Shown: positions 17,435-27,996 of the stretch, piece after piece | Layout: the number at the start of each line of letters is the position of its first letter | Position numbering within the stretch: position 1 is the first letter of the stretch | DNA from: Microcoleus sp. bin48.metabat.b7b8b9.023 | GTDB taxonomy: Bacteria > Cyanobacteriota > Cyanobacteriia > Cyanobacteriales > Microcoleaceae | DNA: 64,000 nucleotides | NCBI RefSeq assembly: GCF_013299185.1 | Contig: NZ_JAAFKG010000013.1 | Span: 1-64,000 of the forward strand | Reading direction: 5' to 3' | The notes under the pieces: model-generated | What the model was told of the DNA's origin: nothing | What the model saw: only the letters and a program-made list of their open reading frames with translations | Databases searched by the model: none | Position numbers and translations under genes: made by a program

Positions 17435-19114
17435 TCAGTCCTTAGAGCCCTCAACCCACTCTAAGCCCCAGTTGAAAGCTTTATCCATCTCTGGGTGGTA
17501 TCTAAAATATTCCTCAATCTTGGTAACTTTAAAAGGATTGTTGTCACCAACATTCTGAAACAAGGCAATGGCACGTATCGTTATACCATCATTAGGATTC
17601 TCCAATTTCACTTCGATATCTTCCTGAGCAATTACCTCTGGCAATTTGATTTTGACAACACCATTAGCCTCCGACCATTTAGCTATGCCCTTATAGATCC
17701 AAGCGTAAACTAGAATCTGGTTAAATTCAGCAACCTTGTCGCCATTTATCCGCAAAATCTCACCTTTATCACCCTTACGGTCATCTTCACCCAGATGAAT
17801 ATACGGAGTTGTAAAGAAATCACCAAAGAATTCGTTCAGGGCTTGTATACAGCCCTTTTGTCCATCTTTTAGCTCATACAAGCAACCCAGATCAAGATCA
17901 ATGGCAGTTTTGCTACCATCTTCTCCAGTTCCTTGACTCCAATTCAGTTGAACTATAATTTCACCCAGTCCGCCACTTGGCGTAATTATCGGGGGTTTTA
18001 CAGCCTCTTCCTTTGGTTTATTATAAACAGGAAAATCTGGCTTTTTATCACTACTTGCTGTAGATGTTACCCCCAAATCATTGCCTACTTCTGACTGTAT
18101 AGTTCTCTTTCTAGTTCTCCGATTTGAATTTAATTTAAGAGGAGGCGGAGTTGAATTATTAGTGGTAAAATCAGCGCTTTTTTCAGACTTAGTTAGCAAC
18201 ACAATAGGCTCTTCTCTCAGAGTAGTGACCGGTGGTGTTTGTGGAGGAGGAAGCTTAACCACAGTTTTCTGCTTGTTCTCAGCCACCCTTTTCTCAGCCT
18301 TCTCAATAATTTTTTTCAAAACCTCAATTTCTATTGGTTGCTCTTCAAGGTCATATTCAAGGTCATAGGTGTCACCTTCACGACTTAAGTAATCAAGAGC
18401 CGCACTCTTATCGAAAGTAGATTCATCAAAACGATTGATTAATTTTTGGATGGTGTTGGTGTCTTTGATCAAAATTCCCACTTCAAACTCTGGGCTACTT
18501 TCCTTAGAGGTGAGAAAGTTATGACTTCCCAGCATGGCAAAGTTGTTATCACACACCAAAAACTTTTCATGGGTACCCAATTTCTTCAAATTGAGCAAAT
18601 TGAGGTACCCAGGATCTTTATTTTGGAGTTCATGCAATGTGGGCAATGCTCCATACCAAAATGGATCTATTTGATCTCTAGCCAGATCCTTCAATGTACC
18701 CCAACCAATATCAATCCGAACACCTCGCTTTATGAGTTCTTCGCACTTCTCAATCACTACAGCAGTAGCCCAAGAAGTCAGCCAAGGACATACCAGAATC
18801 AATCGCTCTTGAACATTTTCCAGCGCATCACTAAGCACTTTTCGACTATGAGGACGGTTAAACACTAGCCGATCTTCATATTGCTTATCACTGGGTTCAT
18901 CGACCTGACTTGTGATGATATCAGGTCGATTTTCTAACAGAGACTTTAAATCCTCTAGTTTTTGCTCTATTCTCTGGTTTTGCTCAAGCAGGCTGCCATG
19001 ACTCTCGCTCAATTTGTCTAATTTTTGCTGCAACTCCCTCAAGAGTTGATTTTGCCAACTCCGTTTGGGCTTCTGTTTCTGAAGATTCTCTTTATTTTCA
19101 TTAGACATAGACAC
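17435..19114 (-). CDS. Phospholipase-D-like nuclease domain fused to a TerD-family domain
   Basis: 559 residues in three parts. (1) Coiled coil at about 20-62. (2) PLD-like domain at about 80-270, with one HKD motif: His182, Lys184, Asp189, Gly196-Ser197 (THEKFLVCDNN, LGSHN); a single motif implies a dimeric active site, as in Nuc-type nucleases. (3) After a Pro/Lys/Ser-rich linker, a TerD/TerA-like domain from about 378 to the end (IDLDLGCLYEL, HLGEDDRKGDKGE, LVYAWIYKG, and the ending FRYHPEMDKAFNWGLEW). TerD domains are calcium-binding stress proteins; fusions to nucleases are known from the Ter stress/defence systems described by Aravind's group. I infer a stress- or phage-triggered nuclease. 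Confidence 0.8.
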   Translation of the reverse strand: MSMSNENKENLQKQKPKRSWQNQLLRELQQKLDKLSESHGSLLEQNQRIEQKLEDLKSLLENRPDIITSQVDEPSDKQYEDRLVFNRPHSRKVLSDALENVQERLILVCPWLTSWATAVVIEKCEELIKRGVRIDIGWGTLKDLARDQIDPFWYGALPTLHELQNKDPGYLNLLNLKKLGTHEKFLVCDNNFAMLGSHNFLTSKESSPEFEVGILIKDTNTIQKLINRFDESTFDKSAALDYLSREGDTYDLEYDLEEQPIEIEVLKKIIEKAEKRVAENKQKTVVKLPPPQTPPVTTLREEPIVLLTKSEKSADFTTNNSTPPPLKLNSNRRTRKRTIQSEVGNDLGVTSTASSDKKPDFPVYNKPKEEAVKPPIITPSGGLGEIIVQLNWSQGTGEDGSKTAIDLDLGCLYELKDGQKGCIQALNEFFGDFFTTPYIHLGEDDRKGDKGEILRINGDKVAEFNQILVYAWIYKGIAKWSEANGVVKIKLPEVIAQEDIEVKLENPNDGITIRAIALFQNVGDNNPFKVTKIEEYFRYHPEMDKAFNWGLEWVEGSKD

Positions 19115-19206
19115 ATTACCTCAAATTTTTTTATACAGCGGTTCCCTAAAGTAGGAGTACCTAAGCTCCTTCTGAGTATATCAGTCAGCCAAAAAAAATA
19201 TAGCTG

Positions 19207-19440
19207 TCACCAGGTGACAGCTATTTTGTTTATCAAAAAGGCGGGCATTATTGCCCGCCCCATCAAACTAGCGATATCTGCGTGGAGAAGCTCTAAGAAT
19301 TTAAGATCATTCCCTAGATCCGCAGCCTCATCCTCATTTTTTTCTATATCTTCAATTATTTGCAAACGTTCTTGATAGGCATTGATTTGATGATCAATCG
19401 CTTCTATAATAAACCTTAAATCTTTAAATGATAAATTCAT
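19207..19440 (-). CDS. Short, truncated paralogue of the 16575-16958 gene
   Basis: 77 residues: the first about 57 match the 16575-16958 product almost exactly, then the sequence switches to ASLMGRAIMPAFLINKIAVTW, encoded in a hairpin-rich stretch (GCTGTCACC..GGTGACAGC at 19202-19221, GGCGGGCAATAATGCCCGCC around 19239-19258). It looks like a duplicated and truncated copy ending in a terminator-like or repeat sequence. Confidence 0.5.
   Translation of the reverse strand: MNLSFKDLRFIIEAIDHQINAYQERLQIIEDIEKNEDEAADLGNDLKFLELLHADIASLMGRAIMPAFLINKIAVTW
19239..19258. terminator. Hairpin at the end of the short paralogue
   Basis: Inverted repeat of the form GGCGGGCA-TTAT-TGCCCGCC, with another stem GCTGTCACC/GGTGACAGC just below it (19202-19221). 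These could terminate minus-strand transcripts, although the open frame reads through both. Confidence 0.4.
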
Positions 19441-19467
19441 GTTAGCTTACTATCCTATCAATCACCT

Positions 19468-19827
19468 CTACAGGTAGTATGAGGGATCGATTTCAGAGTC
19501 ATCGTCAGAGGTACGTTCGGCACGAATCTCGTCCATAATTTCCTGAAAATCTGGATCGTCTTTAAACACACCCGCAAATTGCATCCAGGTGGGTTCTGAA
19601 GCCTGAATTGGTACTTCCCAGGAAATAGCTTCAATATGCTTAAGTCTTTCTAACAATGTGGTTTGAAGTTGGGTAATGGCTTCTTCCCGAGTTGCTGCTT
19701 CAACTCGACAGTGCGGAAACTCGAAAACAGAAGCAGAAACCTGTCCTGATGAGAGAGTTTCTAACAGGAGTGTCACTTTCCATTGGCTAGATGGTTGGGA
19801 TTGCAATACATTTAAGCTTGTTACCAT
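19468..19827 (-). CDS. Antitoxin-like protein without a toxin partner
   Basis: 119 residues. The first part (TLLLETLSSGQVSASVFEF, REEAITQLQTTL) resembles a HicB-like fold; the tail TWMQFAGVFKDDPDFQEIM plus an acidic end matches the C-terminal segment of many cyanobacterial antitoxins of PIN toxins. No toxin gene overlaps or follows it: the next gene downstream is the paralogue at 19207. Orphan antitoxin is an inference. Confidence 0.55.
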   Translation of the reverse strand: MVTSLNVLQSQPSSQWKVTLLLETLSSGQVSASVFEFPHCRVEAATREEAITQLQTTLLERLKHIEAISWEVPIQASEPTWMQFAGVFKDDPDFQEIMDEIRAERTSDDDSEIDPSYYL

Positions 19828-19938
19828 GTTTAAATCACGATTTTTAAGTGCTGTCTTGATTGTATCGCAGAAAAAAATCCCTCACCATTTCAGGCAAGGG
19901 GCGATCGCTTTTTTAGAGCTAACTCGTCTTCAGTTGCT

Positions 19939-20121
19939 CTAATTTTTGTCTAACCAAGAACCATCGCGATCGATTTCTATCTTTATATCATCTCCTGCCA
20001 GTATAAATAGATTACCTGTTCGCTCGTCTAGGCAGATGAAAACAGGGATGGTGAATTTATTGGTTAAGGATTGACATAGTATGACACACTTGATGCTTTG
20101 TTCAGCAGTTGGCAGGTTCAT
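19939..20121 (-). CDS. Small DUF6888-like protein
   Basis: About 60 residues from the ATG at 20121 (MNLPTAEQ); an earlier start at 20142 is possible. The segment DERTGNLFILAGDDIKIEI with the final DGSWL matches my memory of the DUF6888 type of short cyanobacterial proteins. Function unknown. Confidence 0.5.
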   Translation of the reverse strand: MNLPTAEQSIKCVILCQSLTNKFTIPVFICLDERTGNLFILAGDDIKIEIDRDGSWLDKN

Positions 20122-20324
20122 TTTAACTCCTCTGTTTGTCAACGGTCACGCAGGGTTAGGTTTTTGGGTATATAACCTCGTTCGCGTTTTGAGTACAGAG
20201 GCACGGGGCCTTATAGATTGTGCGTTTAGTTAATTTCGCTTCAGAGTTAAAGTTATGCCTATGCTAAAAACCGTTACCAAAATAACAGGGCCGGCCCTAA
20301 AGCCCGCCCCATCAAACGATCGAC

Positions 20325-22101
<1,777 letters not shown>

Positions 22102-22413
22102 TTAGTTGACGATCGCCAGAATATCTTTTTCGGCTAACAAGACGTATTCATCGGTGCCGAGTTTGATGTCGGTACCGGCATACTTCGAGTAGAGAACTTT
22201 GTCGCCGACTTTGACTTCCATTTCAACGCGCTTGCCGTCGTCGTTGCGCTTGCCGGGGCCCACGGCCGCGACTTCACCTACTTGGGGCTTTTCCTTAGCT
22301 GTGTCGGGTAGAAGGATGCCGCCGGCGGTTTTTTCTTCGCTAGCGCTTACTTTTACGAACACGCGCTCGCCTAGCGGTTTAACGGTAGAAACACTCAGTG
22401 ATACTGCTGCCAT
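22102..22413 (-). CDS. groES: Co-chaperonin GroES
   Basis: 103 residues. [12 protein letters not shown] start block, mobile loop around [12 protein letters not shown], and the family ending [23 protein letters not shown]. Caps GroEL. First gene of the operon, with the CIRCE operator about 86 bp upstream of the start. Confidence 0.98.
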   Translation of the reverse strand: MAAVSLSVSTVKPLGERVFVKVSASEEKTAGGILLPDTAKEKPQVGEVAAVGPGKRNDDGKRVEMEVKVGDKVLYSKYAGTDIKLGTDEYVLLAEKDILAIVN

Positions 22414-22498
22414 AAATAAATCTCCAGATTACAGATCCTAGTCAGTTAGCCGTCAGTGGTCGCGATGAAAGCAACGGCTGACTGCTTACACTGACATA

Positions 22499-22525
22499 TT
22501 AGCACTCTCGACTCCTGAGTGCTAA
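22499..22525 (-). promoter_or_regulatory. CIRCE operator (HrcA-binding site) of groESL
   Basis: Perfect TTAGCACTC-N9-GAGTGCTAA. This inverted repeat is the known HrcA repressor target upstream of heat-shock operons, including cyanobacterial groESL. It predicts HrcA-dependent heat induction of the two genes. Confidence 0.96.
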
Positions 22526-22596
22526 TTTAGCTTTAGTAAGGGGCGATCGCAACTTATCTGTCTGTACGGGTTCCCGAACCGAGGATGAGGGTTCAA

Positions 22597-22715
22597 CAGT
22601 TGACAGTTGACAGTTGACAGTTGACAGTTGGGAGATTGGAGGAGATTAGGGGAGATAGGGGGAGATTGGGAGAGATTGGGAGAGATTGGGAGAGAGGGGG
22701 AGAGGGGGAGAGGGG
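22597..22715. repeat. CAGTTGA heptamer array followed by a purine GGGAGA array
   Basis: About five tandem heptamers (22597-22630), then roughly 85 bases of G/A only, apart from a few T (GGAGATTGGGAGAGATTGGG and similar). Heptanucleotide short tandem repeats (STRR) are known in cyanobacteria; others in this window are at 25746, 41711 and 45711. Confidence 0.9.
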
Positions 22716-22752
22716 TGATGAGTTTCGATCGCTAATTAATTATTGTTAACGA

Positions 22753-23202
22753 ATGAATAAAATGTTTGAAAATAAATCTGAAAATAACAACGATGAATCT
22801 TGCAGCCAAGGCTTGAGCGCTTGCGTTCAAAGCCTGGGAATAGATCGAATCGAGCGACATATTTTTATCTGTGCCGACCAAACCGTGCCCAAGTGTTGCG
22901 ATCGAGAAAGCAGTCTGGTGGCTTGGAATTACTTAAAAAAACGCTTGCAAGAATTGGGGTTGGACAAGCCAAAAGCCGATCGGCCAACTTGCATTTTTCG
23001 GACTAAAGCTAACTGCCTGCGAGTGTGCGCGTCGGGCCCTATTATGGTAGTCTACCCAGACGGAGTGTGGTACCGCGATGTTACGCCCCCCGTCATCGAG
23101 AGAATTATTCAAGAACATCTGATCGGCCAGGAGGTGGTTGAAGAATACGCTTTTTTAACTCATCCTTTGCCGGAGCCTGCTGAGGCGAAAGCAGATATTT
23201 AA
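22753..23202 (+). CDS. (2Fe-2S) ferredoxin-like (thioredoxin-fold) protein
   Basis: 149 residues. Cys pattern [14 protein letters not shown] near residue 37-50, then [14 protein letters not shown] with the [11 protein letters not shown] block: the four-Cys set of the thioredoxin-like [2Fe-2S] family related to the NuoE/HoxE iron-sulfur domain. Probably a soluble electron carrier. An N-terminal Asn/Glu/Ser-rich extension of about 30 residues precedes the domain. No partner enzyme adjacent. Confidence 0.85.
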   Translation: MNKMFENKSENNNDESCSQGLSACVQSLGIDRIERHIFICADQTVPKCCDRESSLVAWNYLKKRLQELGLDKPKADRPTCIFRTKANCLRVCASGPIMVVYPDGVWYRDVTPPVIERIIQEHLIGQEVVEEYAFLTHPLPEPAEAKADI

Positions 23203-23824
23203 CTATAGCGCGGTGAAAAAGCACAGCAGGATAAGTAAGGTGTTAGGTTTAAGACGGTAAAGTAGAGAGCGTGAGCGCGTTGGGCGATCGCACCTGTGGT
23301 TCGATCGAACAACTGTACTCTCCTGCCTGTTTCTGGTAGTCTTGCTTGTCGCTGTGTGTTTTTTTTAGGAGGTGTATCGAAGCAGTTCGATCGCGATCTG
23401 GCGAGAGTTTACCGAAAAGTTTCTCAGTAGCAGACATCCGGCAGTTTGCCAAACTACACTAGAAATAGTTAAATACGTAAGTAGGGAGCCTGCTTAAATT
23501 TCTCTATATCAGAAGTATCATTTAAAACCGGGGCATCAACTTGCAATTGAACCGATCGAGATTAAATATTTAACTTGGGCTCGGGAGCGTGAGTCTTCCA
23601 TCAATCAAGGCCGATCGTGACAGGCGATCGTCCATTACAGGTTTTGGCTCCGTTCCAGGTCGCAAGACATTCACAAACGGGCATCGAACACTGGTTGGGA
23701 AGCGGTAACACCCGCCCCGCTTTCCCCTCACCGCCATCCCTTCACCCCACCGCCGTCCTCAACTCCCAACCAACCGGGCTGACACTGGACTGACGGAAAA
23801 AACAGGAGTGAAAAACAAGGAATT
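23203..23824. other. Spacer of 620 bp without a gene
   Basis: No convincing frame. It should contain the promoter of the response-regulator gene. Some CGATCG sites and a pyrimidine/purine-rich patch at 23700-23765, nothing else recognised. Confidence 0.5.
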
Positions 23825-23851
23825 GTGCGGGATACTCTAGCGGGAAGAAAC

Positions 23852-24499
23852 ATGAAGGACAATAATTCAGGAGAGCAAAAACGGCTGATGCTGGTTGACG
23901 ACGACCCGAACTTGATCTTGCTAGTCAAGGATTACTTAGAGTTTCGGGGCTACAACGTCATCACAGCAGAAAACGGCAGACACGCTCTAGAAAAACTCGA
24001 ACAAGAAGTCCCCGATTTGATCATCTGTGATGTGATGATGCCGGAAATGGACGGGTACACTTTAGTCAAACACATCAGGGAAGACCCGCGCACGAGTTGG
24101 ATTCCGGTTCTTTTCTTGTCCGCCAAAGGTCAAAGTTCCGATCGAGTAAAAGGGTTGAGCACTGGAGCTGATGTTTATATAGTTAAACCTTTTGAACCCG
24201 AAGAACTGGTAGCCCAAGTAGAATCTTCTCTGAAAGCAGCGTCCCGCTTGATTCGTCACTCAAATCCAGGTATTGAGAGCGGCCCGAAAATTAAGGCGCG
24301 CCGCAATGTCGAATTGACTCCCACTGAGTTAAAGGTGGTACAGTTGCTAGCGCAGGGTATGGCAAACCGCCAGATCGCAGACGTGATGAATGTCAGCCAG
24401 CGCACTATAGAGAGCCACGTTAGCAATATGCTGGGCAAAACAGGTCTGCACAACCGGACAGAGCTAGCTCGCTGGGCCCTGGAAAGCAAAAAGGCTTGA
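23852..24499 (+). CDS. NarL/LuxR-type response regulator (Ycf29-like)
   Basis: About 215 residues from the ATG at 23852 (MKDNNS); a start at 23825 would add nine. Receiver with acidic LVDDDPN, phospho-acceptor Asp in LIICDVMMPEMDGY, Thr/Ser region LFLSAKG and VKPFEPEELV, then a LuxR-type DNA-binding domain (LTPTELKVVQLLAQGMANRQIA, SQRTIESHVSNMLGK). The whole matches the cyanobacterial regulator related to plastid Ycf29. No histidine kinase gene is adjacent, so its signal is unknown. Confidence 0.88.
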   Translation: MKDNNSGEQKRLMLVDDDPNLILLVKDYLEFRGYNVITAENGRHALEKLEQEVPDLIICDVMMPEMDGYTLVKHIREDPRTSWIPVLFLSAKGQSSDRVKGLSTGADVYIVKPFEPEELVAQVESSLKAASRLIRHSNPGIESGPKIKARRNVELTPTELKVVQLLAQGMANRQIADVMNVSQRTIESHVSNMLGKTGLHNRTELARWALESKKA

Positions 24500-24609
24500 G
24501 TTTAGGCTCTAGCGCTGTGAAATTAGGGGAGAAAAAGATACTGCAATCCGATTCGGTATGCTTGCTGGGCGATAGGGTGGTTGGCGTGGTAGTTTCGATC
24601 CCCATTAAG

Positions 24610-25003
24610 CTTGACCGAAAAACGAGGCGCAAGCCCCGTCCTTTTAAGGCTGGGGTCTAGCCGATTAGCGACTTCAGTCGCCTTGGAGCGAGTGCGCGGC
24701 TTCAGCCACAGTGGTAAAATCCAGAGGTGAGTAAGAATAACCATCTACGTGTTGAATCAACCTAGTGCGGAGAAATCCCGGCAACCGAGATATCTGGCAC
24801 GCTAACCCAGAATACTTAAAGGGCAAATAAAGGCAGGTTGAGGAGCGTACCTATCTGGCAAGAGTGATGGACTCGGAAAACAAACAAATAAAAAGTAAGC
24901 CCAATAGCCACAAGCTTGAGGGTCTAGAGGGATATTTGAATGTCCCACTGTCGCCCTTTTGGGTGGGCCCGAATCCCCGTCGCTTTAGCCCTGGGGAGGT
25001 TCA
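24610..25003 (+). mobile_element. ORF-less IS200/IS605-like element or remnant with terminal hairpins
   Basis: Left hairpin GCCCCGTCCTTTTAAGGCTGGGG at about 24627-24652 and right hairpin GAATCCCCGTCGCTTTAGCC with CTGGGGAGGTTCAA at about 24970-25003 resemble the subterminal palindromes of IS605/IS607-type elements. The roughly 320 bp between them contain several short stems but no transposase or tnpB frame. I infer a non-autonomous copy that keeps the sequence giving the omega (re) RNA. The exact ends are uncertain. Confidence 0.5.
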
Positions 25004-25010
25004 AACCACA

Positions 25011-25098
25011 GCCTCTACCGAGTTACTGAGAGTCGGGTTTTTGAAGGTTGGTCGATCGAATCCAAGCACCCCTAAAAGAGCCCTCTGGCGGTAGAGGC
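25011..25098. other. 88-bp segment bounded by a perfect 10-bp inverted repeat
   Basis: GCCTCTACCG at 25011-25020 and CGGTAGAGGC at 25089-25098. The size recalls a tRNA and the inside has GATCGAATCC, but no D-arm or anticodon arm can be folded, so I do not call a tRNA. It starts right after the IS605-like right end; possibly a small structured RNA, a terminator, or a tRNA relic. Confidence 0.45.
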
Positions 25099-25222
25099 AA
25101 AAATATGAAATACTGGGGGGATGGAGTTTTCTGAAGTTTAATCTATTGCCTCAGTTAGCTCCATATTGCTAAAATGTGATATTTAGATTAACTTCTTTCT
25201 ACAATTATTAGGTCTAAGTTCT

Positions 25223-25744
25223 ATGACAAACTTAATGAACCGCCTTTCTATTTTTGTGGACGGGAACAATATGTTCTACGCTCAACAAAAGAACGGCTGG
25301 TTTTTTGATCCACGCAGGGTGCTCGAATATTTCAAAACTTCGCAGCCAAATGTCATCTTGATCAATGCTTTCTGGTATACGGGTTTGAAAGACCCGCAAG
25401 ATCAAAGGGGATTTCGAGATGCTTTGATCAGTCTGGGTTACACGGTTCGCACTAAGATTCTTAAGGAATATTACGATGATGCTTCGGGCCGATATTCTCA
25501 AAAGGCTAATTTAGACATAGAAATTGTGGTTGATATGTTTAATACGGTGGATCAGTACGACCAAGTTGTGCTATTTAGCGGGGATGGGGATTTTGAGAGG
25601 GCGATCGAGCTACTGCGATCGAAAAATACTCACATTACTGTGGTATCTACCGAAGGAATGATTGCTAGAGAATTGCGAAATGCTACTGATAGGTATATAG
25701 ACCTAAATGAAATTCGGGAACATATCGAGAAAATGGATTATTAG
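25223..25744 (+). CDS. NYN-domain (LabA/DUF88-like) protein
   Basis: 173 residues, PIN-like NYN domain: FVDGNNMF at the start, NLDIEIVVDMFN mid-protein and LFSGDGDFERAIELL, supplying the acidic residues of a metal-dependent RNase centre. Size and motifs match the LabA family; LabA of Synechococcus affects circadian output, but nothing here shows that role. Conserved sequence starts at MNRLSIFVDG, so ATG at 25235 is an equally good start. Single gene followed by short tandem repeats. Confidence 0.88.
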   Translation: MTNLMNRLSIFVDGNNMFYAQQKNGWFFDPRRVLEYFKTSQPNVILINAFWYTGLKDPQDQRGFRDALISLGYTVRTKILKEYYDDASGRYSQKANLDIEIVVDMFNTVDQYDQVVLFSGDGDFERAIELLRSKNTHITVVSTEGMIARELRNATDRYIDLNEIREHIEKMDY

Positions 25745-25745
25745 T

Positions 25746-25900
25746 CAGTTGACAGTTGACAGTTGACAGTTGACAGTTGACAGTTGACAGTTGACAGTCG
25801 TCAGTAGTTATTAGTTAGTAGTTATTAGTCAGCAGTCAGCAGTCAGCAGTCAGTAGTTATGGGTTATGGGTTATGGGTTATGGGTTATTGGGTTATGGGC
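25746..25900. repeat. Cluster of four different short tandem repeats
   Basis: In order: about seven CAGTTGA heptamers (25746-25798), GTAGTTATTA-type units, CAGCAGT units (about 25829-25852), and GGGTTAT heptamers (25860-25897). All lie directly behind the NYN gene. Confidence 0.9.
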
Positions 25901-26215
25901 GCGAAACACAAGACTGGTGCGATCGCCCAAAAACGGATAAGCTGTCAGTCATTTAAATTTATTGCCTCAACCCCTTACAGTATGGGGTCTGGCACACAAA
26001 TAGTGCAGTTTGAATGTCGAACAGCTTACAAGTTTCCGACTCCTGTCGCGAGCAGTTACAAATTTTAGACCAAAGTTCAAACTCCTAGATGAATCTGAAT
26101 CTGTGAACTAAATCTAAAATCTAAAATCTAAAATCTAAAATTGATCGACTTACTGGGAACTCGCGTACCCAGAACAGGGGACAAGTAAAAATCAGGACAA
26201 CACTTTTTTAGAGCT
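25901..26215. other. Spacer upstream of leuA
   Basis: About 315 bp with no gene; includes a tandem AAATCTA run at 26107-26140. It should hold the leuA promoter. Confidence 0.4.
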
Positions 26216-27856
26216 ATGAAAACTCAACCAAGTCAAGACCGGATTATTATTTTTGATACGACTTTGCGGGACGGAGAACAATCTCCGGGCGCATCTCTGA
26301 ATGGGGACGAAAAGCTAACTATTGCCCGTCAGTTAGCGCGATTGGGCGTGGATGTGATTGAAGCAGGTTTCCCTTTCACTAGCACGGGAGATTTTGAGGC
26401 TGTCCAAAAAATAGCTCGGACTGTTGGGACGGAAGATGGGCCGACAATTTGCGGTTTGGCAAGGGCGAGAAAGCCGGATATTAAAACAGCAGCCGAGGCG
26501 ATTAAACCAGCGGTAAATTCGCGAATTCATACGTTTCTGGCTACGTCTGATATTCACTTGGAATATAAGCTGAAAAAGACGCGGGCTGAGGTTCTGGAAA
26601 TTGTGCCGGAAATGGTGGCTTATGCTAAGTCTTTTGTGGATGATGTGGAGTTTTCGCCGGAGGATGCTTGTCGTTCCGATCGCGAATTTTTGTATCAGGT
26701 TCTAGAAAGGGCGATCGAGGCCGGGGCGACTACTGTGAATATTCCCGATACTGTGGGCTACACAACTCCCAGCGAGTATGGGGATTTGATTCGGGGAATT
26801 AAGGAAAATGTGCCGAATATCGATCGGGCAATCATCTCGGTTCACGGTCACAATGACTTAGGATTGGCGGTTGCTAACTTTTTGGAAGCTGTAAAAAATG
26901 GCGCCAGACAGTTGGAATGCACGATTAACGGGATTGGGGAACGGGCGGGAAATGCGGCTCTGGAAGAGTTGGTAATGGCGCTTTATGTACGCCGCCAATA
27001 CTTTAATCCGTTCTTGGGCCGGCCGGCGGATTCTGAGGAACCGCTGACCAATATTGACTCGCGCCAAATCTACAAAACTTCGCGCTTGGTTTCCAATTTG
27101 ACTGGGATGTTGGTGCAGCCAAATAAAGCGATTGTCGGTGCCAATGCTTTCGCCCACGAGTCGGGAATTCACCAAGATGGGGTGCTGAAAAATAAGCTGA
27201 CATACGAGATTATGGACGCTGAGTCGATCGGCTTAACGGAAAATCAAATTATCTTGGGCAAATTATCGGGGCGCCACGCTTTTCACACTCGCTTGAAAGA
27301 GTTGGGTTTTGAAATGGCAGATGATGAGCTAAATAAGGCTTTTGTCAAGTTTAAGGATTTAGCCGACAAGAAAAAAGAGATTACTGATTGGGATTTGGAG
27401 GCGATCGCCAATAACGAAGTCCACCAAGCTCCCGAACTTTTCCGGTTAGAATTGGTACAGGTTTCCTGCGGCGACAAATCGCGCCCGACAGCAACCGTCA
27501 CGGTGCGGAATCCGGCGGGAGAAGAATTGACGGATGCTGCGATCGGTACGGGCCCTGTAGATGCCATTTACAGGGCAATTAACCGCGTGGTAAACGTACC
27601 CAACGAGTTGATCGAGTTTTCTGTACAATCGGTAACAGCGGGCATAGATGCGATCGGCGAAGTAACAATCCGCTTGCGGCACGAAGGCAAAGTATTTTCC
27701 GGCCACTCGGCAAATACCGACATTATCGTAGCCTCCGCAGAAGCATACATCAGCGCCTTAAATCGCCTGTATCAAGCATTGCAGGCCAGTCAAGAAAAAT
27801 CCTCCGCACAGCCAACTGCGATCGCAAATCAAGTTGTCGCAGAAGCACAGCGCTGA
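26216..27856 (+). CDS. leuA: 2-isopropylmalate synthase
   Basis: 546 residues. First step of leucine synthesis: acetyl-CoA plus 2-oxoisovalerate gives 2-isopropylmalate. Catalytic TIM barrel from [15 protein letters not shown] (metal Asp) through [10 protein letters not shown] (metal His-x-His) and [14 protein letters not shown], with the pattern [10 protein letters not shown] and [10 protein letters not shown], then the C-terminal regulatory domain (about 400-530) that binds leucine. The start has no obvious Shine-Dalgarno. Single gene, no other leu genes nearby. Confidence 0.97.
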   Translation: MKTQPSQDRIIIFDTTLRDGEQSPGASLNGDEKLTIARQLARLGVDVIEAGFPFTSTGDFEAVQKIARTVGTEDGPTICGLARARKPDIKTAAEAIKPAVNSRIHTFLATSDIHLEYKLKKTRAEVLEIVPEMVAYAKSFVDDVEFSPEDACRSDREFLYQVLERAIEAGATTVNIPDTVGYTTPSEYGDLIRGIKENVPNIDRAIISVHGHNDLGLAVANFLEAVKNGARQLECTINGIGERAGNAALEELVMALYVRRQYFNPFLGRPADSEEPLTNIDSRQIYKTSRLVSNLTGMLVQPNKAIVGANAFAHESGIHQDGVLKNKLTYEIMDAESIGLTENQIILGKLSGRHAFHTRLKELGFEMADDELNKAFVKFKDLADKKKEITDWDLEAIANNEVHQAPELFRLELVQVSCGDKSRPTATVTVRNPAGEELTDAAIGTGPVDAIYRAINRVVNVPNELIEFSVQSVTAGIDAIGEVTIRLRHEGKVFSGHSANTDIIVASAEAYISALNRLYQALQASQEKSSAQPTAIANQVVAEAQR

Positions 27857-27996
27857 TAAATTGATTCTCAGCCATCTTCCTTAAAGCAAACCGCAGGCGA
27901 ACACCGATCGAAGCAGATAAATCTCAATAAATCTGCGTTAATCCGCGTTCATCTGCGGTTTAAACATATTTTTTCCCAACAACAAACATTAAAAAA

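Noticed and set aside
24700-25000. Group II intron fragment
   Set aside because: No domain V-like hairpin and no reverse transcriptase; the IS605-like right end explains the sequence better.
24864-25094. Plus-strand frame of 76 codons
   Set aside because: It lies across the IS605-like end and the inverted repeat and reads as low-information sequence.
25011-25098. tRNA gene
   Set aside because: The terminal stem and a GATCGAATCC stretch are suggestive, but no anticodon arm or D-arm pairs correctly on either strand.
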